Assembly (NCBI GenBank): GCA_038522945.1
Contig: JBCBJV010000018.1
Location: 10,089-74,088, forward strand
Direction of reading: 5' to 3'
Length of the DNA: 64,000 nucleotides
From: MED-G105 sp038522945
GTDB lineage: Bacteria > Pseudomonadota > Alphaproteobacteria > Caulobacterales > Parvularculaceae
Shown: one piece after another, positions 43,036-52,251 of the stretch
Layout: the number at the start of each line of letters is the position of its first letter
Numbering within the stretch: the first letter of the stretch is position 1
Program-made: the position numbers and the translations under genes
Notes under the pieces: generated by a model
Seen by the model: the letters and a program-made list of their open reading frames with translations, nothing else
What the model was told of the DNA's origin: nothing
The model's database searches: none

Positions 43036-44637
43036 TCATGCTTCCGATGGGGAAAGCCCACCGAGAAAACTACCCGCTTTTGCCTGTTTCACGACAAGGA
43101 TCAGACCGTCGATCTCGACCACCCTGATCTTGTCGCCGGGATTAAGCGGACGATCGGAACGGGCTCGCCAGCGCTCGCCCTCGACGATCACCCAGCCTTC
43201 TCTACCTTCCCATTCGTCAACAACGCCTTCACGCCTGCGAATAGCTTCGCCGCCGATCATCGGTCCATGGCTGCGGGAGCCAACAAGCGCCACGAAAATC
43301 GCCCCGAGGAACAAGCCGACGGTCGCCAGGATCGACCCGACCACGACCGGGGACAGACGGAAGCCTTCCGGGAACACCAGATACATTCCGGCCCCGAAGA
43401 CAATAAGCCCCGTCAGACCGGCAAACCCCGCAGTGGGCAGGAAGGCCTCAACGAAGATCAGAACTGCGCCGACCGCCATCAGGCCTGCGCCCAACTGATT
43501 GTAGGGCAGGACGGAAAATGAATAGAGGCCCAGCAAGAGGAAGATGATCCCCAGAAGGCCTGGGAAGATGGAGCCAGGATTCCAAATCTCGGCAATGATC
43601 CCCGTCGTCGCGAGAGACATCAGGATCACGGCAACATTCGGGTTTGCGATGAACCCAAGGATCGCCTCGACCACGGTCGGTTCAACGCGTTCCAGAACCA
43701 CATTGCTCGTCTGCAGAACTCTCTCGCCGCTCACGGTCGTCACCGTGCGCCCATCGATCTGGGTGAGCAGGTCGTCGATATCGTCGGCAATAAGGTCGAT
43801 GACGCCGAGTTCCAACGCCTCGCGAGAAGTGATGGATGCCGCTTCGCGGACGGCGCTTTCAGCCCAGTCGGCATTGCGTCCACGCTCCTCGGCAAGGGCG
43901 CGAATGTAGGCAACACTGTCGTTGATCACCTTGGCCCGAAGTGCGTCATTGTTCCCAAGCACAGGAACGTTTTCCCCGGACTCATCTTCTTCAGACCCCT
44001 CTACCGAACCATCAATTGGCGATACGATCGGCTCGTTTGCGATGGTCTCGTCAACCACGCCTTCCGCCGCCCCATCCGGGCCTTCCTCCCCGGCAATGCC
44101 TTCGACAGGTGCGCCCTCAGCGTCTTCGACGGCGTCACCTCCGGGTGTTTCCTCTCCAAACGGGCTTTCATCGCCGAATGGATTCTCGCCATTGCCACCG
44201 CCGCCGCCGACTTCAACAGGCGTTGCTGCACCGGTATTAGTCGAAGGAGCCATCGCCGAGATGTGGGCTCCGTACATGATGTAAAGACCGGCACTGGCAG
44301 ACCTGGCTCCTTGCGGTGACACGAATGTTGCTACAGGCGTTTCCGACCCAAGGATCGCCTTGATAATGGTCTTCATGCTGTCAACCAGACCACCTGGCGT
44401 ATCGATTTCAATGATGATGAGTTCCGCGCCGGCATCAGAGGCGTTGCCAATTTCCCGGTCGAGATAATCGGCATTCGCCGGCGTGACGGGCCCGTTAAGA
44501 GTAAGGATCACGCCGTTACGCTGGGAACCATTGCCGGAGCGACTTTCTTCTTGAGCCAGCGCCGATAAGCCGAACAGGCCGGCGCCAAGCGCGAAAAGAA
44601 ACGAAAAGAACCAGAGACGATGCCGCTGTTGTGTCAT
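43036..44637 (-). CDS. NfeD, membrane-bound ClpP-class serine protease
   Basis: Long-form NfeD of 533 residues. Signal peptide RLWFFSFLFALGAG to SALAQ. The ClpP-like protease domain has the IEIDTPGGLVDSMKTIIKAIL segment, the catalytic Ser in QGARSASAGLYIMYGAHISAMAP, and a helix with the expected Lys (DALRAKVINDSVAYIRALAEERGR). Between them is a Gly/Asp/Glu-rich insert of about 90 residues. Four to five membrane helices and an OB-type domain (VVDEWEGREGWVIVEGERWRARSD) follow. It leads the NfeD-NfeD-slipin operon. Confidence 0.92.
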   Translation of the reverse strand: MTQQRHRLWFFSFLFALGAGLFGLSALAQEESRSGNGSQRNGVILTLNGPVTPANADYLDREIGNASDAGAELIIIEIDTPGGLVDSMKTIIKAILGSETPVATFVSPQGARSASAGLYIMYGAHISAMAPSTNTGAATPVEVGGGGGNGENPFGDESPFGEETPGGDAVEDAEGAPVEGIAGEEGPDGAAEGVVDETIANEPIVSPIDGSVEGSEEDESGENVPVLGNNDALRAKVINDSVAYIRALAEERGRNADWAESAVREAASITSREALELGVIDLIADDIDDLLTQIDGRTVTTVSGERVLQTSNVVLERVEPTVVEAILGFIANPNVAVILMSLATTGIIAEIWNPGSIFPGLLGIIFLLLGLYSFSVLPYNQLGAGLMAVGAVLIFVEAFLPTAGFAGLTGLIVFGAGMYLVFPEGFRLSPVVVGSILATVGLFLGAIFVALVGSRSHGPMIGGEAIRRREGVVDEWEGREGWVIVEGERWRARSDRPLNPGDKIRVVEIDGLILVVKQAKAGSFLGGLSPSEA

Positions 44638-44719
44638 TCTGCCGATGTCCCACCCCGATAAGATCTGACCATAACATAAGCGTGAATGACGACGATTCAA
44701 CGACAAAGGGATGGGCGCG

Positions 44720-44757
44720 CTCAGGGCACCCCAAAAACCTCAGGGCACCCCAAAAAC
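44720..44757. repeat. 19-base direct repeat downstream of threonine dehydratase gene
   Basis: CTCAGGGCACCCCAAAAAC occurs twice without a gap (44720-44738, 44739-44757). Each copy contains an A tract that is a T tract on the minus strand; the second lies right at the tail of the terminator at 44750-44788. Confidence 0.95.
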
Positions 44758-44788
44758 AAAAGCGACGCTCCGGGGAGTGGAGCGCCGC
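44750..44788 (-). terminator. Intrinsic terminator after threonine dehydratase
   Basis: On the minus strand GCGGCGCTCC pairs with GGAGCGTCGC (one G-U pair, loop ACTCCCC), followed by TTTTGTTTTTGG. It is about 135 bases after the threonine dehydratase stop. Confidence 0.85.
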
Positions 44789-44923
44789 TCGTGTGGGTGC
44801 AAAGGGGAGAACTCAAATGTGCCTGACGGCACGGAATGGGTCTCACGCCATCAGCGTTGCAAGAGGGTTGCCAACTCTGGTCCTTACAATCAGTCGGCAA
44901 ATGCCATGCATCAAAGAAAGCGC

Positions 44924-46204
44924 TTAATAATCAGCGATTTCAACCTCGTACCCTTCAATTTTAAGGTTATGAATGATCCGATCGAGATGCTCGCGTCCCT
45001 GGGTGTCGATGGTCACATCCATGCAGGTCATCTTCGCAGGCAGGTCCGAATAGGTACGGTGGTGTCCCACATCGATCACATTGCCATCTTCCCTCGCGAT
45101 GATCGATGCCACCCGAACCAGCTGGCCGGGCATATCGAGGAGCTGCACCCGCAGTCGCGCCAGGCGACCCGACCGTGCCAAGTCACGCATCAAAATCATC
45201 GAGAGCAGCCGTTGGTCTATGTTCCCGCCGCAAATGATCAAGCCGACGCTCCGGCCGGCAAACCGGGCGGGATCTGATTGAATGGCGGCAAGGCCCGCGG
45301 CCCCGGCCCCCTCGGACAGGATCTTCTGTTCATTCATTAATAGACTAAGGGATCGCTCCAGGATCCGCTCGTCGACCGTAACGATGTCGTCCACATAGGT
45401 TTCGACAATTTGCCGGGTGAGGTGACCGGCTTGTTTAACGGCGATGCCTTCCGCGAGTGTGTTCCCACCAACCGGCCGATCCCCGCCATCGAGGGCATTC
45501 AACATGGACGGGAATAAACTCGTCTGCACACCGATAATCTCTGTCTTGGGCGACAGCTTTTTCACCGCGAGGGCCACACCTGCGATGAGCCCGCCGCCAC
45601 CAATGGGCACAAGCACGCAGTCAAGGGAGGGCCCGTCTTCGACCATTTCCACGCCAATGGTGCCCTGCCCGGCGATCACCGCCGGATCATCAAAGGGATG
45701 CACAAAATGAAGGTTTTCAGCTGCCGCCATTTCGTGGGCAGTGGTCCGTGCTTCATCAAACGCGTGCCCGGCGAGCACAACCCTTGCGCCGAGCTCCTTG
45801 GTCTGGCGGACTTTCACATCCGGCGTCGTCTCCGGCATCACGATTGTCGCTGCGATCCCTAGCCGGCGGGCATGGAACGCAAGCCCCTGGGCATGATTGC
45901 CTGCCGACGCCGCGATCACACCTTGCATTCGGATCTCTTCCGGCAACCCCAATAGACAGTTGAGCGCCCCACGTTCTTTAAAGGCCCCGGTGTATTGAAG
46001 GGTCTCAAGCTTCAGCCAAAGGTCTGCGCCGAAAATGCTGGAAAGCTTCTCTGCGCGGATAAAGGGTGTCCGTACAACCTCCCCTTTCAGCGCTTTTGCC
46101 GCGCCCAGAACATCCTCTGCGGTTGGCAATGTTGCGGTCGATGCACCTGCCGAAGCAGACTGAGAAGATGCCAAAGTGGGCGCATGGTCCGTTTCTGAGG
46201 CCAT
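44924..46204 (-). CDS. Threonine ammonia-lyase (IlvA/TdcB type) with ACT domain
   Basis: PLP-dependent deamination of threonine to 2-oxobutanoate, entry to isoleucine synthesis. From ATG 46204, 426 residues. The PLP lysine is in YTGAFKERGA, SAGNHAQGLAFHA is the phosphate-binding loop region, and LVPIGGGGLIAGVAL is the glycine loop; the end (RLRVQLLDMPGQLVRVASIIAREDGNVIDVGHHRT) is an ACT-type regulatory domain. The first 40 residues are Ala/Ser-rich. An upstream start at 46324 would add 40 residues not seen in the family. It is divergent from SelO. Confidence 0.93.
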   Translation of the reverse strand: MASETDHAPTLASSQSASAGASTATLPTAEDVLGAAKALKGEVVRTPFIRAEKLSSIFGADLWLKLETLQYTGAFKERGALNCLLGLPEEIRMQGVIAASAGNHAQGLAFHARRLGIAATIVMPETTPDVKVRQTKELGARVVLAGHAFDEARTTAHEMAAAENLHFVHPFDDPAVIAGQGTIGVEMVEDGPSLDCVLVPIGGGGLIAGVALAVKKLSPKTEIIGVQTSLFPSMLNALDGGDRPVGGNTLAEGIAVKQAGHLTRQIVETYVDDIVTVDERILERSLSLLMNEQKILSEGAGAAGLAAIQSDPARFAGRSVGLIICGGNIDQRLLSMILMRDLARSGRLARLRVQLLDMPGQLVRVASIIAREDGNVIDVGHHRTYSDLPAKMTCMDVTIDTQGREHLDRIIHNLKIEGYEVEIADY

Positions 46205-46397
46205 TGTTTCTACTTTTCTTTTGGCGTTTGGCCGTTTAATCCAAGGGTCGCAGGATTGTTGGCCGAATATCTGCTGCGACGCAACAGAAATTGGCGATCC
46301 GTCCATCTGAGCGCGCACTTTCACACAAGACTTAGATCATTCCGTCAAGCGCGCTTCGCTTTGGCATTCTCGGGCTACTTGGCTTAACCAATGCCCC

Positions 46398-47888
46398 ATG
46401 AACAGCTCTCATTCTCTTCCCGACCAATTCCGTCCTTCCCGCGCCTATGAAACGCTCGGCGACGAGACGGGCGCGCCATTTTACGACCCTGTAAAGGCGG
46501 CCACTTTCCCTCAGACGATTATCCGATACCGGAACGATCGCTGGGCCGATGCAGCGGGCCTCGGCAACCTCAGCGACGATGAGTGGATTGCCTATTTCGG
46601 GCGATTTGAGCCCCTTCCCGGCAGTCTCGAGCGACCGCTCGCGGTGCGGTATCACGGCCATCAGTTCCGCGGATACAACCCTGACATTGGCGATGGCCGC
46701 GGGTTTCTCTTTGCCCAGCTGAAAGACGACGCTGGCCGCCTCCTTGATCTTGGCACTAAGGGCTCCGGCCAGACCCCTTACTCTCGCACCGGCGATGGCC
46801 GGCTCACCCTCAAAGGCGGCGTGCGGGAAATTCTGGCGACGGAAATGCTGGAAGCCCTTGGCGTCTACACGTCCAAAACCTTCAGCCTCATTGAGACGGG
46901 CGAAGAACTGGAGCGCAATGACGAACCCTCACCCACCCGGTCTGCGGTTATGGTGCGCCTTAGCCATTCCCATGTGCGCTTCGGGATTTTCCAGCGTCTT
47001 CAGTTTGAAGGGAACCGCGAGGCAATCGCTGATCTCGTGGATTACTGCGTCGCACACTTTGACCCGGATCTCGCTGATCTAGACCGGTCCGAAAAAACCG
47101 TTGCTTTTTTTGAGCGTGTTATTGGCCGTAGTGCGCGCCTCTGCGCCCACTGGATGGCAGCAGGCTTCGTCCATGGTGTTCTGAATACGGATAATATGAA
47201 CGTGACCGGCGAAAGCTTTGACTTTGGCCCCTGGCGGTTTTTGCCGACCATGGATTTCAGCTTTACCGCCGCTTACTTCGACCATACCGGACTTTACGCT
47301 TACGGCCGCCAACCCGAGGCAGTTGCCTGGAACCTGGCCCAACTCGGCGGCACACTCGCGGTTTATGCCGAAGAAGATGCGCTCAATGCAGCTTTGAAAA
47401 CCTACTCACAATACTTTGAAGCCGGTGTTGAGGATGCCTTCTTTGCCCGGCTCGGTGTGATGCGACCCGCGACCGGCGGATTTGACATGATCATTGCTCT
47501 GATGAAATGGATGCAGGAAAGCGGGATCCCCTTTGACGACTTCTTCTTCGACTGGTTTGGCGGCAATGCCTCCGAAGGGCGCGCGGGTGCAAGTCAGCAC
47601 AACGCGCTCTATGCGAGCGAATCTTTCCAAGAATGGAAATCAGGTTTCATAGCGCTTGAACCTTTTCAAGCGGAACGCCTGGACCATGCCTATTTCCAGA
47701 GAGAACGACCGGTCACTATGGTGATCGATGAGGTTGAGACCATTTGGGCAGCCATCGCCGACAGAGATGACTGGAGCTTATTGAACGCGAAGCTAAAGGA
47801 CATTGCCGAAATGCGGGACGCACATGGGTTCGATGCATCTTCCTTTGTCGCCGTCCCACGCAAGGCGGCCAGACGCGAAGAAGCATAA
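46398..47888 (+). CDS. selO: Protein adenylyltransferase SelO (YdiU/UPF0061)
   Basis: Pseudokinase-fold enzyme that transfers AMP to hydroxyl side chains, 496 residues. Motifs: LAVRYHGHQFRGYNPDIGDGR, FAQLKDDAGRLLDLGTKGSG, TPYSRTGDGRLTLKGGVREI (phosphate-binding), and the HGVLNTDNMNVTGESFDFGP region with the inverted active-site residues (Asn, Asp). Human SelO ends with a selenocysteine; here the C-terminus is Ala/Arg/Glu-rich without an obvious Cys pair. A redox response role is inferred from family work. Confidence 0.92.
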   Translation: MNSSHSLPDQFRPSRAYETLGDETGAPFYDPVKAATFPQTIIRYRNDRWADAAGLGNLSDDEWIAYFGRFEPLPGSLERPLAVRYHGHQFRGYNPDIGDGRGFLFAQLKDDAGRLLDLGTKGSGQTPYSRTGDGRLTLKGGVREILATEMLEALGVYTSKTFSLIETGEELERNDEPSPTRSAVMVRLSHSHVRFGIFQRLQFEGNREAIADLVDYCVAHFDPDLADLDRSEKTVAFFERVIGRSARLCAHWMAAGFVHGVLNTDNMNVTGESFDFGPWRFLPTMDFSFTAAYFDHTGLYAYGRQPEAVAWNLAQLGGTLAVYAEEDALNAALKTYSQYFEAGVEDAFFARLGVMRPATGGFDMIIALMKWMQESGIPFDDFFFDWFGGNASEGRAGASQHNALYASESFQEWKSGFIALEPFQAERLDHAYFQRERPVTMVIDEVETIWAAIADRDDWSLLNAKLKDIAEMRDAHGFDASSFVAVPRKAARREEA

Positions 47889-47989
47889 TCAAAGTCCCAA
47901 CTGCCATTTCGTTTTGACAAGGCGTGCGTCGGATTTCATGTCTGCACGCAAGAATTGTAACGCAGCAACGAGGCCACTGGACAAACACC

Positions 47990-49804
47990 ATGGCGACACT
48001 CAAGGGCAAATCGAGCCTTCGGATCGGCGGGGCCAGTGGATATTGGGGCGATGCGGCACTGGCGACACCGCAGCTCCTAAGCGCTGGCGACCTCGACGTC
48101 ATTGTCTATGACTATCTCGCCGAAATCACCATGTCGATCATGGCACGCGCGCGCGCCAAAGACGTCAACCAAGGCTACGCCGCCGACTTCGTCACGGCCA
48201 CCTTGCGCCAGAATTTGAGTCAATTTGCGCAGCAGGGAGTGAAGATCATCTCCAATGCAGGCGGGGTTAACCCCCAAGGCTGCGCCGATGCCATTCGTGC
48301 CCTGATCAAAGAAACAGGGCTTGATTTGAAAGTCGCGGTGATCACCGGCGATGACCTGATGGATCGTGCTGCTTCTTTCGCCGACCAAAATGTGAAAGAG
48401 ATGTTCACTGGCACATCGTTCCCGGATGCATCATCGGTTTCCAGCATCAACGCATATCTCGGTGCGTTCCCTATCGCGGCAGCACTCGATGCGGGCGCTG
48501 ATATTATCATCACGGGCCGGTGCGTTGACAGCGCGGTAACCCTCGGCGCCTGCATCCATGCCTTTAATTGGGACAAGGATGATTTTGACTTACTTGCCGC
48601 TGGCAGTCTTGTGGGTCATCTCATCGAATGTGGGCCACAAGTGACGGGTGGGAATTTCACCGACTGGGAAAGTGTGGGCAACATCGCCAATATCGGCTAT
48701 CCCATCGCAGAAGTGCTGCCAGACGGCACCTGCACCATTTCAAAGCCCGGCGAGACAAGCGGTCGGGTCAGCATCGGCACTGTCGCGGAGCAAATGCTTT
48801 ACGAAATCGGTGATCCCCAAATCTACATGTTGCCGGACGTTGCGTGTGATTTCTCAAACGTAACCTTGGCAGAAACAGGTCCTGACAATGTGAAGGTCGA
48901 AGGCGCCAAAGGCCACCCTCCAAGTCACACCTACAAAGTTTGCGCAACCTATGCCGATGGGTTTCGTGCAGGCATCATGACCACGTTTTATGGGTTTGAC
49001 GCAGAGAAAAAGGCACGCACATTTGCTGAGGCAGCGCTCTCCCGGGCACGAGCCGTTTTCCGCAAGTTCAACGCAGGTGACTTTACAGAGACAAGCATTG
49101 AAATTCTGGGGGCGGATAGTCAGTTCGGCGACTTTCGCCAAGTGAGCGACCCCCGCGAGGTCGTGATGAAGCTGGGGGTCAAACATCCCACTGCTATGGG
49201 AGCCGGCCTTCTTCTAAAAGAGGTCGCCGGCCTTGGGCTCGCGACACCGCCGGGCCTTTCTATTTTTTCAAGCGGACGCCCAAAGCCGTCTCCCGTGATG
49301 CGGCTTTATTCATTTCTGACGCCTAAGGACGATATCGAAATACGGATCGATCTGGACGGGAACCCTGTTCCTTTTCATCCTCCTGAAACTGCATCAGCTT
49401 CACTCGCTATTACCCGCCCAGCCGAACCTGACCTTCCCTCCGACACCCAGGTGTCGGTTCCCCTCATAAAACTGGCCTGGGCTCGGTCGGGGGACAAAGG
49501 CGACAAGGCCAATGTGGGCGTGATTGCGCGCGACCCGGATTATCTGCCCTATATCTGGTCAGCCCTATCTTGTGACGCTATTGCCGCGCGGCTCGCCCAC
49601 TTTATTGACGGCGACGACAAGGTAGCGGCGGTCGACCGCTTTTTCCTGCCCGGCACGAATTCCATGAACTTTTTGATCGACCGCGTCCTTGGAGGCGGCG
49701 GCGTTGCGAGCCTGCGCAACGACCCTCAGGGCAAAGGCTATGGTCAGATTATTCTCGCCACGGACATTCCGGTTTCAAAGGCCATTGCGGAGCGCCTTTC
49801 ATGA
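47990..49804 (+). CDS. AtuA-like protein with C-terminal AtuA-like ferredoxin-fold domain
   Basis: First gene of a four-gene operon. The 604-residue product has a DUF1446 part (LRIGGASGYWGDAALATPQLL, IISNAGGVNPQGCADAIRAL, IIITGRCVDSAVTLGACI) and a C-terminal domain beginning at PLIKLAWARSGDKGDKANVG. In Pseudomonas AtuA is required for growth on acyclic terpenes; the reaction is not established. ATG 47990 is chosen because the family motif starts ten residues later. A TTGACA box (47914-47919) lies about 70 bases upstream, without a good -10. Its stop overlaps the next start (ATGA). Confidence 0.88.
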   Translation: MATLKGKSSLRIGGASGYWGDAALATPQLLSAGDLDVIVYDYLAEITMSIMARARAKDVNQGYAADFVTATLRQNLSQFAQQGVKIISNAGGVNPQGCADAIRALIKETGLDLKVAVITGDDLMDRAASFADQNVKEMFTGTSFPDASSVSSINAYLGAFPIAAALDAGADIIITGRCVDSAVTLGACIHAFNWDKDDFDLLAAGSLVGHLIECGPQVTGGNFTDWESVGNIANIGYPIAEVLPDGTCTISKPGETSGRVSIGTVAEQMLYEIGDPQIYMLPDVACDFSNVTLAETGPDNVKVEGAKGHPPSHTYKVCATYADGFRAGIMTTFYGFDAEKKARTFAEAALSRARAVFRKFNAGDFTETSIEILGADSQFGDFRQVSDPREVVMKLGVKHPTAMGAGLLLKEVAGLGLATPPGLSIFSSGRPKPSPVMRLYSFLTPKDDIEIRIDLDGNPVPFHPPETASASLAITRPAEPDLPSDTQVSVPLIKLAWARSGDKGDKANVGVIARDPDYLPYIWSALSCDAIAARLAHFIDGDDKVAAVDRFFLPGTNSMNFLIDRVLGGGGVASLRNDPQGKGYGQIILATDIPVSKAIAERLS

Positions 49805-51423
49805 GCGTTTTCAAATCGAAGATTTCAACCCAGTCAGAGAGCTTTAAGGCCAACTATGGGGCCATGTCGGAGTTGGTAGATAAACTCAGCGAGCTAAACA
49901 CCCGCGCGCCCTTAAAGTCTGCCTCACGCAAAGACCGGTTCCGTCAGCGCGGCCAACTCCTGCCTCGAGAGCGGCTGGCGCGGCTCCTCGATCCGGGTAT
50001 GCCGTATCTGGAGATCGGCAATATCGCGGGATATCTTCAAGATACAAACCAAGAAGAAAAATCCGTTCCCGGCTCAACGATCATGTCAGGGCTCGGCTTC
50101 GTGCAAGGGGTGCGCGCGGCAATCGTCACCGACGATAGCGGGATCAAAGCCGGTGCCATGACCGTTGCGGGCGGATATCGCTTGCAACGCGCTCAGGAGA
50201 TCGCTCTTCAACAGAAACTGCCATTCATTCACTTGGTCGAAAGTGCCGGCGGCGATCTGATGAATTATACCGTTGACGGATTTCTTCAGGGCGGCACGCT
50301 GTTTGCTAATCTTGCGCGCCTGTCAAAAGCGGGTCTGCCGGTAATATCCATTCTCCATGGGTCGTCGACCGCGGGCGGCGCCTACATGCCGGGTTTATCC
50401 GACTATGTCATTGCTGTGAAAGACCGTGGCCGCGCGTTCCTAGCGGGCCCGCCACTCCTGAAAGCTGCCACCGGTGAGATCGCCACAGAAGAAGAACTTG
50501 GCGGGGCGGACATGCACGCAAGCGTTTCTGGGCTCGCAGAATATCTTGCTGACGACGACAATGAAGCGGTCTTGATGGCGCGCGAAGTGGTCCATCGCCT
50601 CGACTGGAACAAGCGACTTAATCATCTGGCAAAGACGCCGTACCGCGAGCCGGTCTATGACCCGGACGAGATCGTCGGGATCGTCCCGACCGACTACCGC
50701 AAACCCTACGACGTGCGCGAGGTGGTCGCGCGGATTGTCGACGGCTCAGATTTCTCCGACTTCAAACCACGCTACGGGATCTCAACCGTTTGTCTGCAAG
50801 CGGAAGTAGCCGGCATGGCCGTCGGCCTCATCGGCAATAACGGGCCGATCGATCCGGATGGAGCGACCAAAGCCGCACAGTTCATTCAGCTCATGGACCA
50901 AGCGGACACGCCGATCGTCTTTCTACAGAACACCACGGGCTATCTCGTCGGCAAGCAATATGAGCAAGCGGGCATGATAAAGCATGGATCAAAAATGATC
51001 CAGGCCGTGACTAATGCAAGCGTACCGCGGATTACCTTTATGATCGGTGCCAGTTATGGCGCGGGAAATTACGGCATGTGCGGGCGCGGTTATGCACCGG
51101 ACTTCTGTTACACTTGGCCAAATGCCTCCACCGGCGTCATGGGCGGAGAACAAGCCGCGCAAGTGATGTCGATTGTCGCCCATGCCCAAGCGGAAAAAGC
51201 CGGACTTGAACCGAACAAAGATCAGTTGGCCATGCAGGAAAAGATGCTGGTGCATCTTTTCAACTCCCAGGCCGGGGCTTTCATCACCTCTGGGCGCGGC
51301 CTTGATGACGGCATGATTGACCCGCGGGATACTCGCCGGACCCTCGCCTTCCTGCTTGCCACCGTGGCTGAGGCCCGTCGCCGCGACGTTAGACAGAACA
51401 GCTTCGGCATTGCGAGAATGTAG
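49801..51423 (+). CDS. Acyl-CoA carboxylase, carboxyltransferase subunit (AtuC-like)
   Basis: Beta subunit (540 residues) that moves the carboxyl group from biotin to an acyl-CoA. Two crotonase-type halves. N-half: RFRQRGQLLPRERLARLLDPG, FIHLVESAGGDLMNYTVDG, SSTAGGAYMPGLSDYVI; C-half: FLQNTTGYLVGKQYEQAGMIKHG, FMIGASYGAGNYGMCGRGYAPDF, NASTGVMGGEQAAQVM. The latter block is close to methylcrotonyl/geranyl-CoA carboxylases. However, where these have FPDRxHFGRIFxNQA, this protein has NYTVDGFLQGGTLFANLARL, so the acyl-binding part differs and the substrate may too. It starts inside the AtuA stop and ends three bases before the hydratase gene. Confidence 0.9.
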   Translation: MSVFKSKISTQSESFKANYGAMSELVDKLSELNTRAPLKSASRKDRFRQRGQLLPRERLARLLDPGMPYLEIGNIAGYLQDTNQEEKSVPGSTIMSGLGFVQGVRAAIVTDDSGIKAGAMTVAGGYRLQRAQEIALQQKLPFIHLVESAGGDLMNYTVDGFLQGGTLFANLARLSKAGLPVISILHGSSTAGGAYMPGLSDYVIAVKDRGRAFLAGPPLLKAATGEIATEEELGGADMHASVSGLAEYLADDDNEAVLMAREVVHRLDWNKRLNHLAKTPYREPVYDPDEIVGIVPTDYRKPYDVREVVARIVDGSDFSDFKPRYGISTVCLQAEVAGMAVGLIGNNGPIDPDGATKAAQFIQLMDQADTPIVFLQNTTGYLVGKQYEQAGMIKHGSKMIQAVTNASVPRITFMIGASYGAGNYGMCGRGYAPDFCYTWPNASTGVMGGEQAAQVMSIVAHAQAEKAGLEPNKDQLAMQEKMLVHLFNSQAGAFITSGRGLDDGMIDPRDTRRTLAFLLATVAEARRRDVRQNSFGIARM

Positions 51424-51426
51424 GCC

Positions 51427-52251
51427 ATGACAGTACTCCCTCAGACAACAGAGCTTTTAACGAGCCTCGATAGCGGCTGGCTGACCATCACCTTGGATCG
51501 GCCAGAGGCGCGCAATGCGCTCAGCGAAGCGATGGCAACCGACCTGATCACAACGTTGGACTGGGCTCGAGAAAACAGCGTGCGCGGGATTACCCTGCGC
51601 GCCAATGGCCCGGCGTTTTGCGCAGGCGGGGACCTGAAGGCCTTCGCGGCAGCTCTGCAAGGCACGCCGGACCGAGAGGCGCTCGTCGCGCTCAACAAAT
51701 CCGGGGCCGAAATCTTCCACAAGGTGAAAACGGCACCGCAAACCATCATTGCCCTCATCGATGGGCCAGCGCTTGCGGGCGGAATGGGGCTTGCGGCTTG
51801 CGCGGACATCATGATCGTCACGCCGAATGCAAAGTTTGCCCTCACAGAAACGCGCCTCGGGATCATCCCGGCTCAGATTGCACCCCACATGGTCGACCGG
51901 CTCGGTTCTATCAAAACCAAAAGGCTCATGCTCACCGGCGCCAAGTTCGACGGGACGGGCGCTCACGAAATGGGTCTCGCCGACTACATCGTGCCGGACC
52001 TTAATGCTGGGATAACTCTAGAGAGCGAATTGCGCGCCCAAGTTCTGGAATGCGCGCCCCATGCCAACGCTGCGGTCAAAGAACTGATCAACGATGCAGC
52101 CGAGCTCGAACGTGAGGCATTCACTCATGCTGCCGCCGAGCGGTTTGCCGATTGCCTGATCAGCGCAGAAGGAAAAGAAGGCGTCACGGCATTCATGCAA
52201 AAGCGAAAACCAGACTGGGCACCACAAGCCGACGAGGAGCAAGACCGATGA
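51427..52251 (+). CDS. Enoyl-CoA hydratase/isomerase (AtuE-like)
   Basis: Crotonase-fold enzyme of 274 residues that adds water to a 2-enoyl-CoA. Signature sequences are ITLDRPEARNALSEAMATDL, GPAFCAGGDLKAFAAALQG (oxyanion-hole loop), DGPALAGGMGLAACADIMI, and FALTETRLGIIPAQIAPHMV with Glu at the catalytic position and the family pattern of AtuE/isohexenylglutaconyl-CoA hydratases. Placed between carboxyltransferase and biotin carboxylase, it probably hydrates the carboxylated product. Its stop overlaps the next start (ATGA). Confidence 0.88.
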   Translation: MTVLPQTTELLTSLDSGWLTITLDRPEARNALSEAMATDLITTLDWARENSVRGITLRANGPAFCAGGDLKAFAAALQGTPDREALVALNKSGAEIFHKVKTAPQTIIALIDGPALAGGMGLAACADIMIVTPNAKFALTETRLGIIPAQIAPHMVDRLGSIKTKRLMLTGAKFDGTGAHEMGLADYIVPDLNAGITLESELRAQVLECAPHANAAVKELINDAAELEREAFTHAAAERFADCLISAEGKEGVTAFMQKRKPDWAPQADEEQDR

